From Welwitschia mirabilis (lineage: Eukaryota > Gnetophyta > Gnetopsida > Welwitschiales), in assembly GCA_051453625.1 (NCBI GenBank), contig JBOZIK010000001.1, positions 247,794,318 to 247,843,218 on the forward strand: 48,901 nucleotides of DNA. Reading direction: 5' to 3'. Each line of letters starts with the position of its first letter. Position 1 is the stretch's first letter. Below are positions 1-10,170 of the stretch, piece after piece. The notes beneath the pieces are model-generated. The model was given only the letters and a program-made list of their open reading frames with translations. It did no database searches and had not been told where the DNA came from. The translations under genes were made by a program, and so were the position numbers.

Positions 1-1912
1 GCATATTTGATTTCTCATATTTCTTGAAAATTATTTTGCAACCTGATTTAGTCTATAAATATGAATTTTCCTCTAATGTTCATGGATATACTTATTTCTC
101 AGGTCAAGGCATGGCTTATAGACTTTTCCCTACCATTTCTTAGAATTGTACCAATGTCAGGTCTGCATGATTGAAACTATAGTAATGCACTTTTGAGCAA
201 GGTTTCTCTTGGTTCTTCTCATCTAATATCTTAGATCTCTATGGCTTCTCATCCTTCTGTCTTCATTATGCTATCATTCTTTTCATCCTTGATTTCTTAT
301 ATTTTTCTTTTGATTCATGCACTACTACCATTACCCATCCTTATTATGGCTTACTTTAGATTCTAGAAGAGAGCATCCAACTAGTCATGCGATCATGTTT
401 CACTTAAAGTTTCTCTTTCTAATGAGGAATTTCATTACTTATTAGCTAATTACTTAGAAGATTTTGTGTGTGTCTTGGACATGGATATCCACTACCATGG
501 GATCTCTACCATCAATTTTACCACTCTATATTTTTTAGCTTATGCAGAGTGGATTACTGGTAGGGCCTTCCGTCATGATTGGGTGAGTGAGATTTCCACT
601 TACATAATTTACTTATTTCCATTATTGACTACTGAAGTTTCTTTAGATTAGACTTTGATTGTTTATTCCTCCATCCTTTCCTAGTTAACCTAATTGAAAT
701 GGAATGGAGTTAGGAGAAAGTGTTTTTATGGGCACATCTTATTAGGTTTATATTTTACTTCTATGATTTCAGGGTATCTATAGCCATTTCGAGGTACTTC
801 TATAAATTCTTCCTTAGTTTTGTCTCCTCATGAGATCCCTGCTTGGTATTTTTTAAATTATTACTCTTCCTCATCTATGAAGGATGAAGGTTCTAGGAGT
901 TATGATCCTAGAGAGATATCTTAAGAACTTTTTCTATTCCATCTAAAGTATGGGTTTTGCTGAGAAATCTTGTTGTTAAGTATATTTCTAATAAATGTTA
1001 TTTTTATTATTTGGTATTTGCATATGACAAAGGCCTTAGGATCTCATAACTCTTTCTACCAAAAACATGATAAAGTCCTATTGAATTACCCTGTGCCTAT
1101 GGAACTAGAAGAAGAAAAGGATGCATCCCTTATATTTTCTTAGTGATACTAGCCATGTGCGGTATTACTTATTATCATTTTCTCTTTTCCTTTCTTCCCT
1201 TTTTTTAAATATATTTTTGATGTAGGCATTTTGTATTTCATTCTAGATTCCTTATGTAAAGGATTTGGTCAAGAAGGATATGGATTTTATCCCATGGCCT
1301 CTAGAGAAGCTCTCTCTTTAATAGCTAACGAAGGAGTGCATTACTATAAGTAAAACTTATTCTTCTATCCCTTTCAGTGGCCCCTTTATGAATTTATTAT
1401 TTCCTTCTAATTCTTAAGGGAAAGAGGTACTTAATAATTTTGACACATTAATGTATTAGGAAGATATGTTCTACTCGATCACATATTTTTAGCCTTCAAG
1501 TTAGAGTCCTCTTGTTGCTTGCCCTCCTCCATATCCTTCTTACTATCTGCCTATAGCTTCACAATCCATTGTGCATGAATAGGGCTACGTATCTTACCAT
1601 ATCGATGAGCTCATGTCAATGGTGGAGATCTTATACCCCAAGGTTAAGGAGTTAATGGATTAGCTAGGGGATTATTAATTCCTTTCTATCCTCTTGCATA
1701 TACAAATCATGCATCCTTCATGCCTAGATGATGCTTATACTCATCATCGATCCATGATAGAAAATGTACAATGGGATCCTTAGTACAACTATCTTGTTTG
1801 TTTCACTCCCCATTGTTCTCCATAGTGTGAATGACCTGCTTCACTCTGAGATATCTACAACATGATTGATATGATGGAGTTCTTCTCTTGCTTTGTGTGC
1901 AAATGTAGAGTA
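1..1912 (+). pseudogene. Unrecognised decayed protein-coding region, possibly two exons
   Basis: Frame 1 reads as protein-like sequence from the window edge to 1161, and frame 2 from 1247 to a TAA at 1910-1912, about 610 codons in all. Roughly 28 stops interrupt it, mostly TAG and TGA, which is what CAG and CGA codons give after C-to-T decay. The longest uninterrupted piece is 466-648, with a segment reading FRHDWVSEISTYIIYLFP. Frame 2 near 1590-1680 reads IDELMSMVEILYPKVKELMD. The two parts are separated by a possible GT-AG intron. The region is less AT-rich than its surroundings. It ends at the start of an LTR (1898), so an element may have inserted near its 3' end. I do not recognise the family; it could be a host pseudogene or a transposon ORF. 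Other frames are also fairly open before about 160 and near 945-1030, so frameshifts are possible. The stop density is not far below chance for this composition. Confidence 0.35.
1162..1246 (+). other. Possible 85-bp GT-AG intron
   Basis: The segment begins GTATTACTT, runs through a long C/T-rich stretch, and ends TTTCATTCTAG. Removing it joins frame 1 (ending at codon 1159-1161) to frame 2 (starting at 1247) in phase 0, and both sides look protein-like. The length is typical of short plant introns. This rests on frame continuity only; a simple deletion or frameshift in a decayed ORF would look similar. Confidence 0.25.
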
Positions 1913-2647
1913 TAACATCATTTGCTTAAAGGTTACCTACATAGTCAACAAAAAAAATGCAACGAAAGGCAAAATAAGAAAAGCAAGAAAATGATTGGTT
2001 GTATAATTCCTTTTTGAATAAAACATAGAAACAATATTCATAAAAGAAAGCAAAAAATAAAACTTGACACTTAAGTATAGAGGAATGTTGGTTATCAAGT
2101 TAATATTGAAAGTGCTAGGTCTTAAGTTTGAAACTCTATAAATGGTTTTAGCATTATCCTAAAAATATATCTTATAAATCTTAAAAACGTATTACCTTAG
2201 CCTAAATCCTTATGGTAAGAAGAGATTAATTATATTATAAATACTAATCAAATTATTAATAAAGAATTAAATATTATAATTAATCAATCCATGATGTATT
2301 AAGACATCAATAATAATTTTAGCCAATACAAATACTAGAGCTAAAGTATTATGAACTGTTATCAGATTTATTTGTTAACATCCTTGAGATACATGTTAGG
2401 TTAAGATTTAGTCTTGCGATCTTAAATAAAACATGGTTTACCAGTTATAATGAACAATACAAAAATTTACATTTATTCATTGTAATTATTATTTAGAGTG
2501 AATAATATATTTATTTTAAGTCATTGGAATGAATACTTACATTAAAAATAAGGTCTAAGATACTATCTATTGAGTGTAAGAAGTGGTCATTAAATTTTGA
2601 TATCAGATCTACATGAAATTTTGAACTATAAAATTTGGGATGTTACA
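1898..2647 (+). repeat. 5' LTR, chromovirus-type Ty3/gypsy element (copy 1)
   Basis: This segment aligns along its whole length with 10171-10937. Shared landmarks are the TGCAAATG start, a TTGACACTTAAGTA-like block near 2064, and the ending GATGTTACA at 2639-2647. It is followed at once by a Met-tRNA type primer site and then a gag relic, which makes it a 5' LTR in the plus direction. The 3' edge is well placed. The 5' edge is inferred from where similarity to the second copy stops. About 45 bases before its end it holds a degraded internal match to the primer site. Confidence 0.6.
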
Positions 2648-2650
2648 TTT

Positions 2651-2661
2651 TGGTATCAGAG
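2651..2661 (+). other. Primer binding site, initiator Met-tRNA type
   Basis: TGGTATCAGAG lies 3 bases after the LTR end TGTTACA. It matches the first 11 bases of the standard plant Ty3/gypsy and copia primer site, complementary to the 3' end of initiator Met-tRNA (TGGTATCAGAGC). Confidence 0.65.
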
Positions 2662-2890
2662 AATGAGTTGCGAACTCACTGGGTATAACTATTATTGGAA
2701 TTGCAAGTTACTCTAGGCTTAATGATTATGTGAACTCACTAGGAATAACTATTTGACAAAATTTTCTAAGCATAATTATTATTAAATCATAGATTGTAAT
2801 TCCCGCTCAGCTTAGCTACTACTTAAGTAGTAATAATTAACATGAAAATTTTCCATAGTAATGTGTGTAGTTGATTTCCATAGATTCATC

Positions 2891-3440
2891 ATGGCTCCAA
2901 GAAGATTAGTAAACTAGCCACTTAGACTTACAACTCTTATAGATGTAGTTAATGACCTAGTAGATGAACTTCATGAGAAAAATAATGGTAAGAAAAATGG
3001 TGAATCTCTCAGAAATATAATGATGTAATTTAAAAGAATAAACCCTCCAACTTTTGAAGGTGTCAACAACATAGTGGACAATAAAGAATGGTTGATAACT
3101 ATTTAAAGGGAGCTAGAATTATTTAATTTTATTATTGAATAGGAAGAATTACTTGTACCCATCAATTTGTTAAAATAACAGCATTATGTTGAGGTGTTAA
3201 ACAACTCCAAGAATCATTTCTAACACCATTTATATGGGAAGAATTTGGAAAAACAATTTAAAGGTAGACACATATCAAAGTTTTTTTAATTAATGTGAAA
3301 GCTCATGAATTCTATAATATTCAATAAGGTTCTATGATAATAGCATAGTATGAGCATAAATTTATTGAACTTTGAGATATGTTCCTAAACTAAAAAGTAG
3401 TGAAGAAGTAAAAGTTAAAAGATTATAGCTAGTTTACATT
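2891..3440 (+). pseudogene. Degenerate gag, N-terminal part (chromovirus-like)
   Basis: The frame opened by the ATG at 2891 reads MAPRRLVN, then an NPPTFEGV motif near 3040, a DNKEWL motif, and LEKQFKGRHISKFF near 3245. After a frame change it reads GSM, then YEHKFIEL near 3330-3370. These match in order the capsid part of plant chromovirus Gag (PPTFxG, W in the helix, YExxFxxL). Stops fall at Gln-like positions. The relic breaks off at 3440, where the minus-strand LTR begins, and similarity resumes at 5795. It is non-functional. Confidence 0.6.
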
Positions 3441-4608
3441 TGTAAAACCCCAAAATTTTTAATGTTGAAAACTTCAAAACTTGCTCTGATACTTTGATAC
3501 CCAAAATGTAACATCCACTTTTCTTTTTCTAAACTTATAAACATTACTTATTTAGCAAGGGATTAAATCCTCATTATTCCCCTCTATCAAAAGCATTAAT
3601 TAAAAACTATCTATATTATTATTAAAAAATTAATCTCTATAACGTCCATCTTATGAATTTGTAAATTCCTTTAATAATGACTCTTCTTAAGTTGTTTATC
3701 GTTTTCATGATGCCTTAATTGTTTTTTTAAAATAAAAGGGATCTTTCCTTCTAATTGCTCACACAACCCTTAATTAATTTCAAGAGGAAAACTAACTTCT
3801 TTTTCTTGGGATTTAAATTTTTTTCGGAATGAGGGATAGTTATTTATCCAAATTTAAAATAAAATTTATCAAAAGACATTAACAAGACTTCTAAAAGACT
3901 TAAGAAAACATCAAATCATCTTGAAATCTTACCAAAATTTTTCAATAGAATTTTCCAAATATAGTATGATAATAATACACAAATTCAGGTTTATTCCAAG
4001 AAGATTCTTAAGAATTCACAATTTTTTATTCAATATCCAATAAAATATTTTATAAATACATGGGAAAAGATTTAATATTTTAATAAATTTCATCGAATAA
4101 TAACTAGAAAATATGATCTCCATAAAATAAATTTTATTGCTAAATTTTAAGACAGAAAATCAACATTCCATATATCATAAAATTTTAGAGCAAACTTCAA
4201 GTACTACAAGTCACACACTTATGAATAAATAGAGTATATATCTCATCACAATACCAATTAACATATTGAATGTTCAAGTATTTAGAAATTTAACTCCAAT
4301 AGTCAAAAAAGATATAATTAATCAGAAGATCTTTCCACCAATATAGATCCAATGATCCTTCATGAACTCATGCCATCTCAATAATTAGACTCAAGACTTA
4401 CCACCTATCACAAAAAGGTATGGGATGAGAACTATGAAATCTCATAGATTCTAGTATGGCACATGACAGAATAGGTAGTTTGGTAAGATTTTTAAGGATT
4501 AAGATAGAAAGAGCAATTCAAGACTTTAAGAAATCTAAGATATAACATAGATAATGACCTCGTAGTTATGAACATGAATATCAAATATAATAAATATCTC
4601 AATTACTT

Positions 4609-4965
4609 CACTACCTCATTTAGTGATCTGTGAAGCCCACTGCCTCATTTGAATTTCTATGGTTCTCATATAATATTTAACTTCACTACCTTATTTAGCA
4701 ATTTGTGAAGCCCACTACCTCATTTGGCGAACTGTGTTACTCATAATAACATATATATGTGTATATATATATATATATATAATCTCGATCATCATTAACT
4801 TCACTACCTCATTTAGTGATCTGTGAAGTCCACTACCTCATTTAGTGATCTGTGATAATATAATATCCTCATTACTTCATTAGACAAACTGTGGGATTCT
4901 TTCTTCATTGCCTCATTTGGTGAGCTGTAAAGTCCACTGCCTCTTTCAGTGATCTATGAAAATCC
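4609..4965. repeat. 29-bp minisatellite inside the minus-strand LTR
   Basis: About nine degenerate units lie here. The clearest are two adjacent 29-bp units at 4802-4830 and 4831-4859, which share CACTACCTCATTTAGTGATC and then TGTGA. Others start near 4609, 4638, 4685, 4713, 4866, 4905 and 4935. Some units are separated by unrelated sequence and by a TA-rich microsatellite (4751-4781). Within a unit CACTA and TAGTG are inverted around 7 bases, and ACTTCAC pairs with a later GTGAAGT. Confidence 0.7.
4751..4781. repeat. TA-rich microsatellite
   Basis: A run of TA dinucleotides with a TGTG interruption, lying between minisatellite units. It probably arose by slippage. Confidence 0.8.
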
Positions 4966-5475
4966 ATAACCTAAGTTAAAATAAGATGATATCATAAATC
5001 TAAGAGAGGTTTGACCACAACATAACACCTCGACAAGACTTTAAAAGTAGATTACATGATGTGTATGATAGGATATAATCATAAAATTTTCATCTCATAT
5101 AAGAAGGTGACTTCAAGATATCGAGGAGAGATAAATAAAGATGAGATATGCATCGACATAAAGTTTTTTTGATTCAAGCAACATATGATTTAAAAATTAA
5201 CTTACAAGAATACATACACATCAATCTCAATAAAAAATCCATAATAAAGGATCATAAAAAAAATTCAAAAGAATAAATCCATACATAAAAATGATTATTT
5301 TAATATAAAATGCATAATAAAGGATCAATAAGGAAGCAGAAAAGTAAAGAACCATACCTGTAAGTTCACTATTTAAAGATCTTTCAAGTATTTTAGAGCT
5401 CTTAAGCCTTCTAAGCTTTTAAGATTTTACAACAAAATTGTTTTGGAAAATAAAACTATAATTGAAGAAGGAATA

Positions 5476-5490
5476 ACTCTATTTAAAGTG
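5476..5490 (-). promoter_or_regulatory. Possible TATA-like box of the minus-strand LTR
   Basis: On the minus strand this reads CTTTAAATAGAGTTA, resembling the TATAAATAG box of plant LTR promoters, and it lies inside the copy 3 LTR. In DNA this AT-rich the match is weak evidence. Confidence 0.2.
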
Positions 5491-5794
5491 AGAGAACATG
5501 CGTAAGATGATGAAACTCAAGGATACAAAAGGACACATCATAAAGTAATAGTTAAGAGGATGGGTTACATAATGTTTCATAAAAGATTACCTAGCCAAAG
5601 GGTGCTTTTAATAATATAAAAGATAATTCTTTACATTTAGTATTGATGAAGAAAGATAAATAACATGTCTTTATAGTATAGATTTAATTCAACATATTTC
5701 TAAAAAGTGTATAAGTAAATAGAAGAAATAATTTCCATGATAAGAGAATTTAAAAATTTTATGCAATATTTAATTCAAAGGTACTTATATTACA

Positions 5795-6310
5795 ATTTAA
5801 TAAGACTACATCTCAAGAACTTTACATTTATAACAATTGTGGTTGTCAAGTAATTTAATATTTTTCAAATATTTCAATAAACATAAACTTGAAAATTTTA
5901 TAAGAAAAGTAAAAATATGAATGTGACAACATTATACTATTCAAAGATAAGTAGAATTATTTCAATGAAAGACACTTACAAAATTTTTAGAAAAGGCAAG
6001 AATAAGTAAAGAGTCTTCAAACAAGGACAATAAATTTAGTAAAAGGAAAAGAAATTTTCAAGAAAGAGAATAATTTCAATAGAAAAAAAACCATTCTTCA
6101 AAAATAATAAATCAAATCAAAATGATGTATAAAGTGAAGTCTCTAGGATTAATGCAATGAAAATTTAAGATAAGAATAAGCTTGAATATAGTTTTAACAC
6201 TAACTATTACTTAGATAATAAATATAAAGATTCTCAAAGAATAAGAGTTTATAATTGTGAAGGTCTCGCTATGTTAAAAATTATCCTAGCAAAAAAAAGT
6301 GAATGGATAT
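5795..6310 (+). pseudogene. Degenerate gag, C-terminal part with zinc-knuckle relic
   Basis: Similarity to chromovirus Gag resumes here with a stretch reading RLHLKNFTFITIVVV near 5803-5850. A basic linker follows (SSNKDNKFSKRKRNFQ, near 6015-6065). At about 6247-6295 there is a damaged CCHC knuckle: VYNC, then after a one-base frame slip RYVKNYPS, against the expected CxxCxxxxHxxxxC. Cys and His positions are lost. It is the natural continuation of the relic ending at 3440. No pol similarity follows, so pol has been deleted or has decayed beyond recognition. Confidence 0.45.
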
Positions 6311-6675
6311 CAAGAATACTTACATCTCAACTCCAAATAAATAGAAATAATCAATTGCTATTAAAGATATAATATGTATTAGCATTTTAATTTTTATGAA
6401 ATATCTAGTTAAGCATGAATATTTCCAAATTATTTTATGTATTCCAACAAAAGAAGAACTTAGATAGAAAGAGTTTCTTAATTCTTTGAGTATTGCAAGT
6501 AATAATTTTTAAGTGTAGTTATAATTTTTAAAGTTTCAAATTACTCAGTTATTCCTTTAGAAAGAAGCTAGATAAAAGTTGTAAGACATCATTATGAGAA
6601 TAAGCAAAAGTAGAAGAGGTAAAATAGTTATTAAATTCTAGTTTTAAGGATGAAACCTCTTAAGAGATGGAGAAA
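6311..6675 (+). other. Unassigned retroelement 3' region ending in a purine-rich tract
   Basis: No domain can be recognised in this stretch. Its last 16 bases (TAAGAGATGGAGAAA just before TGTCACG) are purine-rich, as expected of the polypurine tract that primes plus-strand synthesis next to a 3' LTR. The 14501 site has a similar AGAGACTCAA tract just before TGTCACA. Confidence 0.35.
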
Positions 6676-8633
6676 TGTCACGTCTAGATTTCCAAGTCCA
6701 AAGATTCAACTTAAAAATTTAAATAAAAACATTTTATTATTATGGAATCCTCAAGCTAGTTTAATTATTACATGTATTTACTTCTTAATTTTCATTCATG
6801 TAATTTTATTATGAAAATTTTTTGCTATAATACCTCACATATTATAGTGGTCATAATTTTACCTTGTGGAAAATTTCTTTGATTTAAATTATAATTCTTG
6901 TATTTAAAAGTTTGCAACTATTGCACTTTTATATGAAAAACAATATAAATATGCTTTTAGAAATATTTTGTTATTGTAAAAATTTTAGGAGGAGCATTGT
7001 TATTTATTATTTAAATATAAATACACCTAATAACCTAGCAAGAAATGGAATAATGGTCATTACCATATCTTTACCACCTTGATCATTCTTATTCATGATA
7101 TTTTGTCTTTATATATAAATAATTTTTACTAACTTTTTCCATAATGACCATCCTCATTTATGATGTTTTATTCCATTTTTTTGTGATCCTTCACACTCCA
7201 CTACATTTTAGTTCTAAATAATATCCTCCTCCTCCATTTCCCTCACTTTCGTTTTTAGAGAAGCCTTTACTAATAAATCTTAGAGCTTGGATAAGAATTC
7301 AAACATTTGAGCCTTGAAATATTTAGAAGTCCTTGAATCTTTGATTTAATTAGGGTACAATTTCATAGTATTTTATCATTTTCTTATAAGGTTTTGTATC
7401 TTAATCTATTTTCTTATGATTTTTAATTATTTGAATCCTTTAGTGTATTCCTTTTAGTTCTTCCATTATTTTTTTGAATGGTTTAGGAGCATATATCTAT
7501 TTATTACATATTTCATGATGTCTTCTTATTTACTCTTATTAGTCTCTAATTATGCATGAAATATCTTGGTTGTTCTAAGTTTAAAACTTGTTAGGTGACT
7601 TAATTATGTGGCTTCAAGGGCTAGACCACCTAAAGGACTCCCATTAACTATGGGATTGAGTTGTTATATTAAGCAGGGTGATGTTTAGGACCCATTTAAT
7701 TATGTATGAGATGCAGCTTTAGAGGGTTTATCCCATCTAAAGGGTTTTTATTGGATATAATAATGAACATGTAGACAAATGGATACTTTTGACATCCTTC
7801 TGATAGAGCATACTATTCATTGTACATTCTTAGATTACTGAGACTTGGATAACTATATTCCAATTATTGTATCCAGCATGAGGTTTTGATCCTTCAATAT
7901 TCTTATGGATCTCTTGTTGAGCTTGAAAAACCCCTTATCTAAGACCTTCTTATAGATTATCTTAGAAACTATGAAGGTTGTAGTTCTTACACCATGCTTA
8001 TATGTGTAGGACCTAGCATGAAGAATTCCTTTGGATGAGTTGTCTCTTGTAGTTTGGATGAAGTGTTATTTTCATACTTCTTACTTTATTTCATGCATTT
8101 AGAAAATATTCTTAGGTGTTCTATTTATGATGTAAATATGGGTTTTTTAATCAAATTTCATTTAAGAAGTTTTATGGATCTTTTTGCAACATATTATTTA
8201 TTCTTTATTAAAGAATACAAGTGAATATATGTTTCTCTTAAGCAAAAGTTATATTGTAAAGTATGATTTAAGACTTAGATAGCTATTTTTCATGGATAAT
8301 AAGATGTGGTTGTAATAGTGAATGGCCATGTTTCTATAAAATTTATATTGTTATTATTATTTGATTATTATAGTAGGTTTTAATGAAACATGTCACATAT
8401 TAAATAGGTTGGTTAAATAGATGGTTGGAGTCAAGTCTCATAAAATGAAATTTATTAATTATCTTATTTTTTAGGGCATGTAATCATTAAAAATTATTAA
8501 TTACTTTAGAATATAGAAATACTTAGAGGAATTCTATTCAAACAGACACTTAATTCCATAAGGTTAGCATGTAGGAATTCTTAAATATATATTAAAATAG
8601 TTGTAAAAACCCTTAAGATTAAGGGATATTATA
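6676..8633 (+). repeat. LTR, second family (TGTCACG start)
   Basis: This starts TGTCACGTCTAGATTT directly after a purine-rich tract and ends GGGATATTATA, a decayed form of the common GGGTGTTACA end. The stretch near 7220-7260 (CCCTCACTTTCGTTTTTAGA) resembles the transcribed leader often found in plant gypsy LTRs. The segment 7966-8013 aligns with 30988-31037, and weaker similarity extends to about 8400, so the family has at least one more copy here. About 1.96 kb is a plausible length for chromovirus LTRs. The 3' edge is inferred. Confidence 0.45.
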
Positions 8634-8863
8634 TTAAAAAAATTGTTAGCATTATTGAGATTCGAAATTTAAACCTTTCAACTTCCACTTTAATGCTAAT
8701 CTAGTATCCAATTAGGAAAACATCATGATCTGATTTAGAATTAGTATATGTCATAGTTAAGATTTCCAGGATCACTTGGATTATTTAGGAACATCGATTT
8801 TTGTGTCCTTTGGTTAGGTATCTTAGTCAATTTCATTCTCCTTTATCCCTTTTTTTCTAATTT

Positions 8864-9262
8864 ATGGCAGCACTAGCTTGAAAATCATGTTTTCGATGAT
8901 TGTCAAAGGGCACTATATTCCCCCTTTCTTCCCTTGTGCAGCCTCAATGTTACCTTTTGAAAACCACTAAACCACACATTGTATTTGGGATCTTATGAAT
9001 GCTTGAATCCTTCCCCTCTTCCAACTCTTCCTACATGTGTTTTTTGACTTGATTAAGCAAGGGAACTTAAGGATCATAGATGAATGTACTCTCAGAGGTT
9101 GAACACCATAAACACAGTTAGATGATTAGTTAGATGTCGAAGACTCCATCCCTAATACAAATTCTCTTATACTCTTCTATTTTAGCATAGACCCACCATG
9201 CTAATATTATTACATATACTTAGCATTACTAATCACTATTAAAACATAGCAAGCAATACCAC
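8864..9262 (+). pseudogene. Gene-like scrap of unknown origin, left of the N gap
   Basis: After a 3' splice-like TTTATGGCAG (8861-8870) one frame reads protein-like sequence for about 110 codons, including FQLFLHVFFDLIKQGNLRI near 9020-9076 and LDVEDSIPNT near 9130. About six stops interrupt it, again at Gln or Arg-like codons. The stretch is clearly less AT-rich than its surroundings. I do not recognise the family. It may belong with the scrap right of the gap (9897-10125). Confidence 0.25.
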
Positions 9263-9270
9263 TACTATTT

Positions 9271-9896
9271 NNNNNNNNNNNNNNNNNNNNNNNNNNNNNN
9301 NNNNNNNNNNNNNNNNNNNNNNNNNNNNNNNNNNNNNNNNNNNNNNNNNNNNNNNNNNNNNNNNNNNNNNNNNNNNNNNNNNNNNNNNNNNNNNNNNNNN
9401 NNNNNNNNNNNNNNNNNNNNNNNNNNNNNNNNNNNNNNNNNNNNNNNNNNNNNNNNNNNNNNNNNNNNNNNNNNNNNNNNNNNNNNNNNNNNNNNNNNNN
9501 NNNNNNNNNNNNNNNNNNNNNNNNNNNNNNNNNNNNNNNNNNNNNNNNNNNNNNNNNNNNNNNNNNNNNNNNNNNNNNNNNNNNNNNNNNNNNNNNNNNN
9601 NNNNNNNNNNNNNNNNNNNNNNNNNNNNNNNNNNNNNNNNNNNNNNNNNNNNNNNNNNNNNNNNNNNNNNNNNNNNNNNNNNNNNNNNNNNNNNNNNNNN
9701 NNNNNNNNNNNNNNNNNNNNNNNNNNNNNNNNNNNNNNNNNNNNNNNNNNNNNNNNNNNNNNNNNNNNNNNNNNNNNNNNNNNNNNNNNNNNNNNNNNNN
9801 NNNNNNNNNNNNNNNNNNNNNNNNNNNNNNNNNNNNNNNNNNNNNNNNNNNNNNNNNNNNNNNNNNNNNNNNNNNNNNNNNNNNNNNNNNNNNNNN
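9271..9896. other. Assembly gap, 626 N
   Basis: A run of undetermined bases. The two flanks share no visible repeat, so real sequence is probably missing. Confidence 0.99.
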
Positions 9897-10125
9897 TTCC
9901 TCCCTTACTTAGGATTTCTACCCCTCCATTTGCTACATGGATCACATCTAGTGGTAAATTTTATTCTCCTTTTTATGAAGCCCTTTCTTCTTCCTGTGAA
10001 GTATGTAACAAGAAGCTCGATAGGCGCTATGATTTTCTTTCCCAAAAATGGGGTAACATTTGGAGTCAGGGGTGATTTGAAATTAAATAGAAGAAGAACT
10101 TTCCTTATCGTTTCCTTTGTTTACT
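9897..10125 (+). pseudogene. Gene-like scrap of unknown origin, right of the N gap
   Basis: One frame reads 58 codons without a stop. It includes TWITSSGKFYSPFYEALSSS near 9934-9993, then a CxxC (CEVCNKKLDRRYDF), then SQKWGNIWS. A TGA and a TAG precede a terminal TAA. A second frame is also open (9930-10214, 94 codons) but looks less natural. Several CpG sites survive here (10018-10026), unusual for this window, which suggests a younger or less methylated piece. The family is not recognised. Confidence 0.3.
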
Positions 10126-10170
10126 TGTCTAATAGTAAAAGAAGAAGTAATAACAACAAAATTTTTTACT

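Larger units (their letters stand above)
3441..5794 (-). repeat. Minus-strand LTR inserted into the gag relic (copy 3)
   Basis: Read on the minus strand this segment starts TGTAATATAAG (right edge, 5794) and ends GGGGTTTTACA (left edge, 3441). Just inside its end is a TATCAGAGCAAGTTTTGAAG tail like the tails of the LTRs at 1898 and 10171. A second GGATGTTACA with a TGGTATCA-like motif lies further inside, around 3487-3520. No coding sequence is seen, so it is probably a solo LTR. The gag similarity that stops at 3440 continues after 5794, which supports insertion into an older element. Possible target duplications are imperfect (GTTTA at 3432 versus ATTTA at 5795), so the edges are uncertain by a few bases. 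Confidence 0.45.

Noticed and set aside
9265-9945. 226-codon minus-strand open frame
   Set aside because: Almost all of it is the N gap; only short real sequence remains at the ends.
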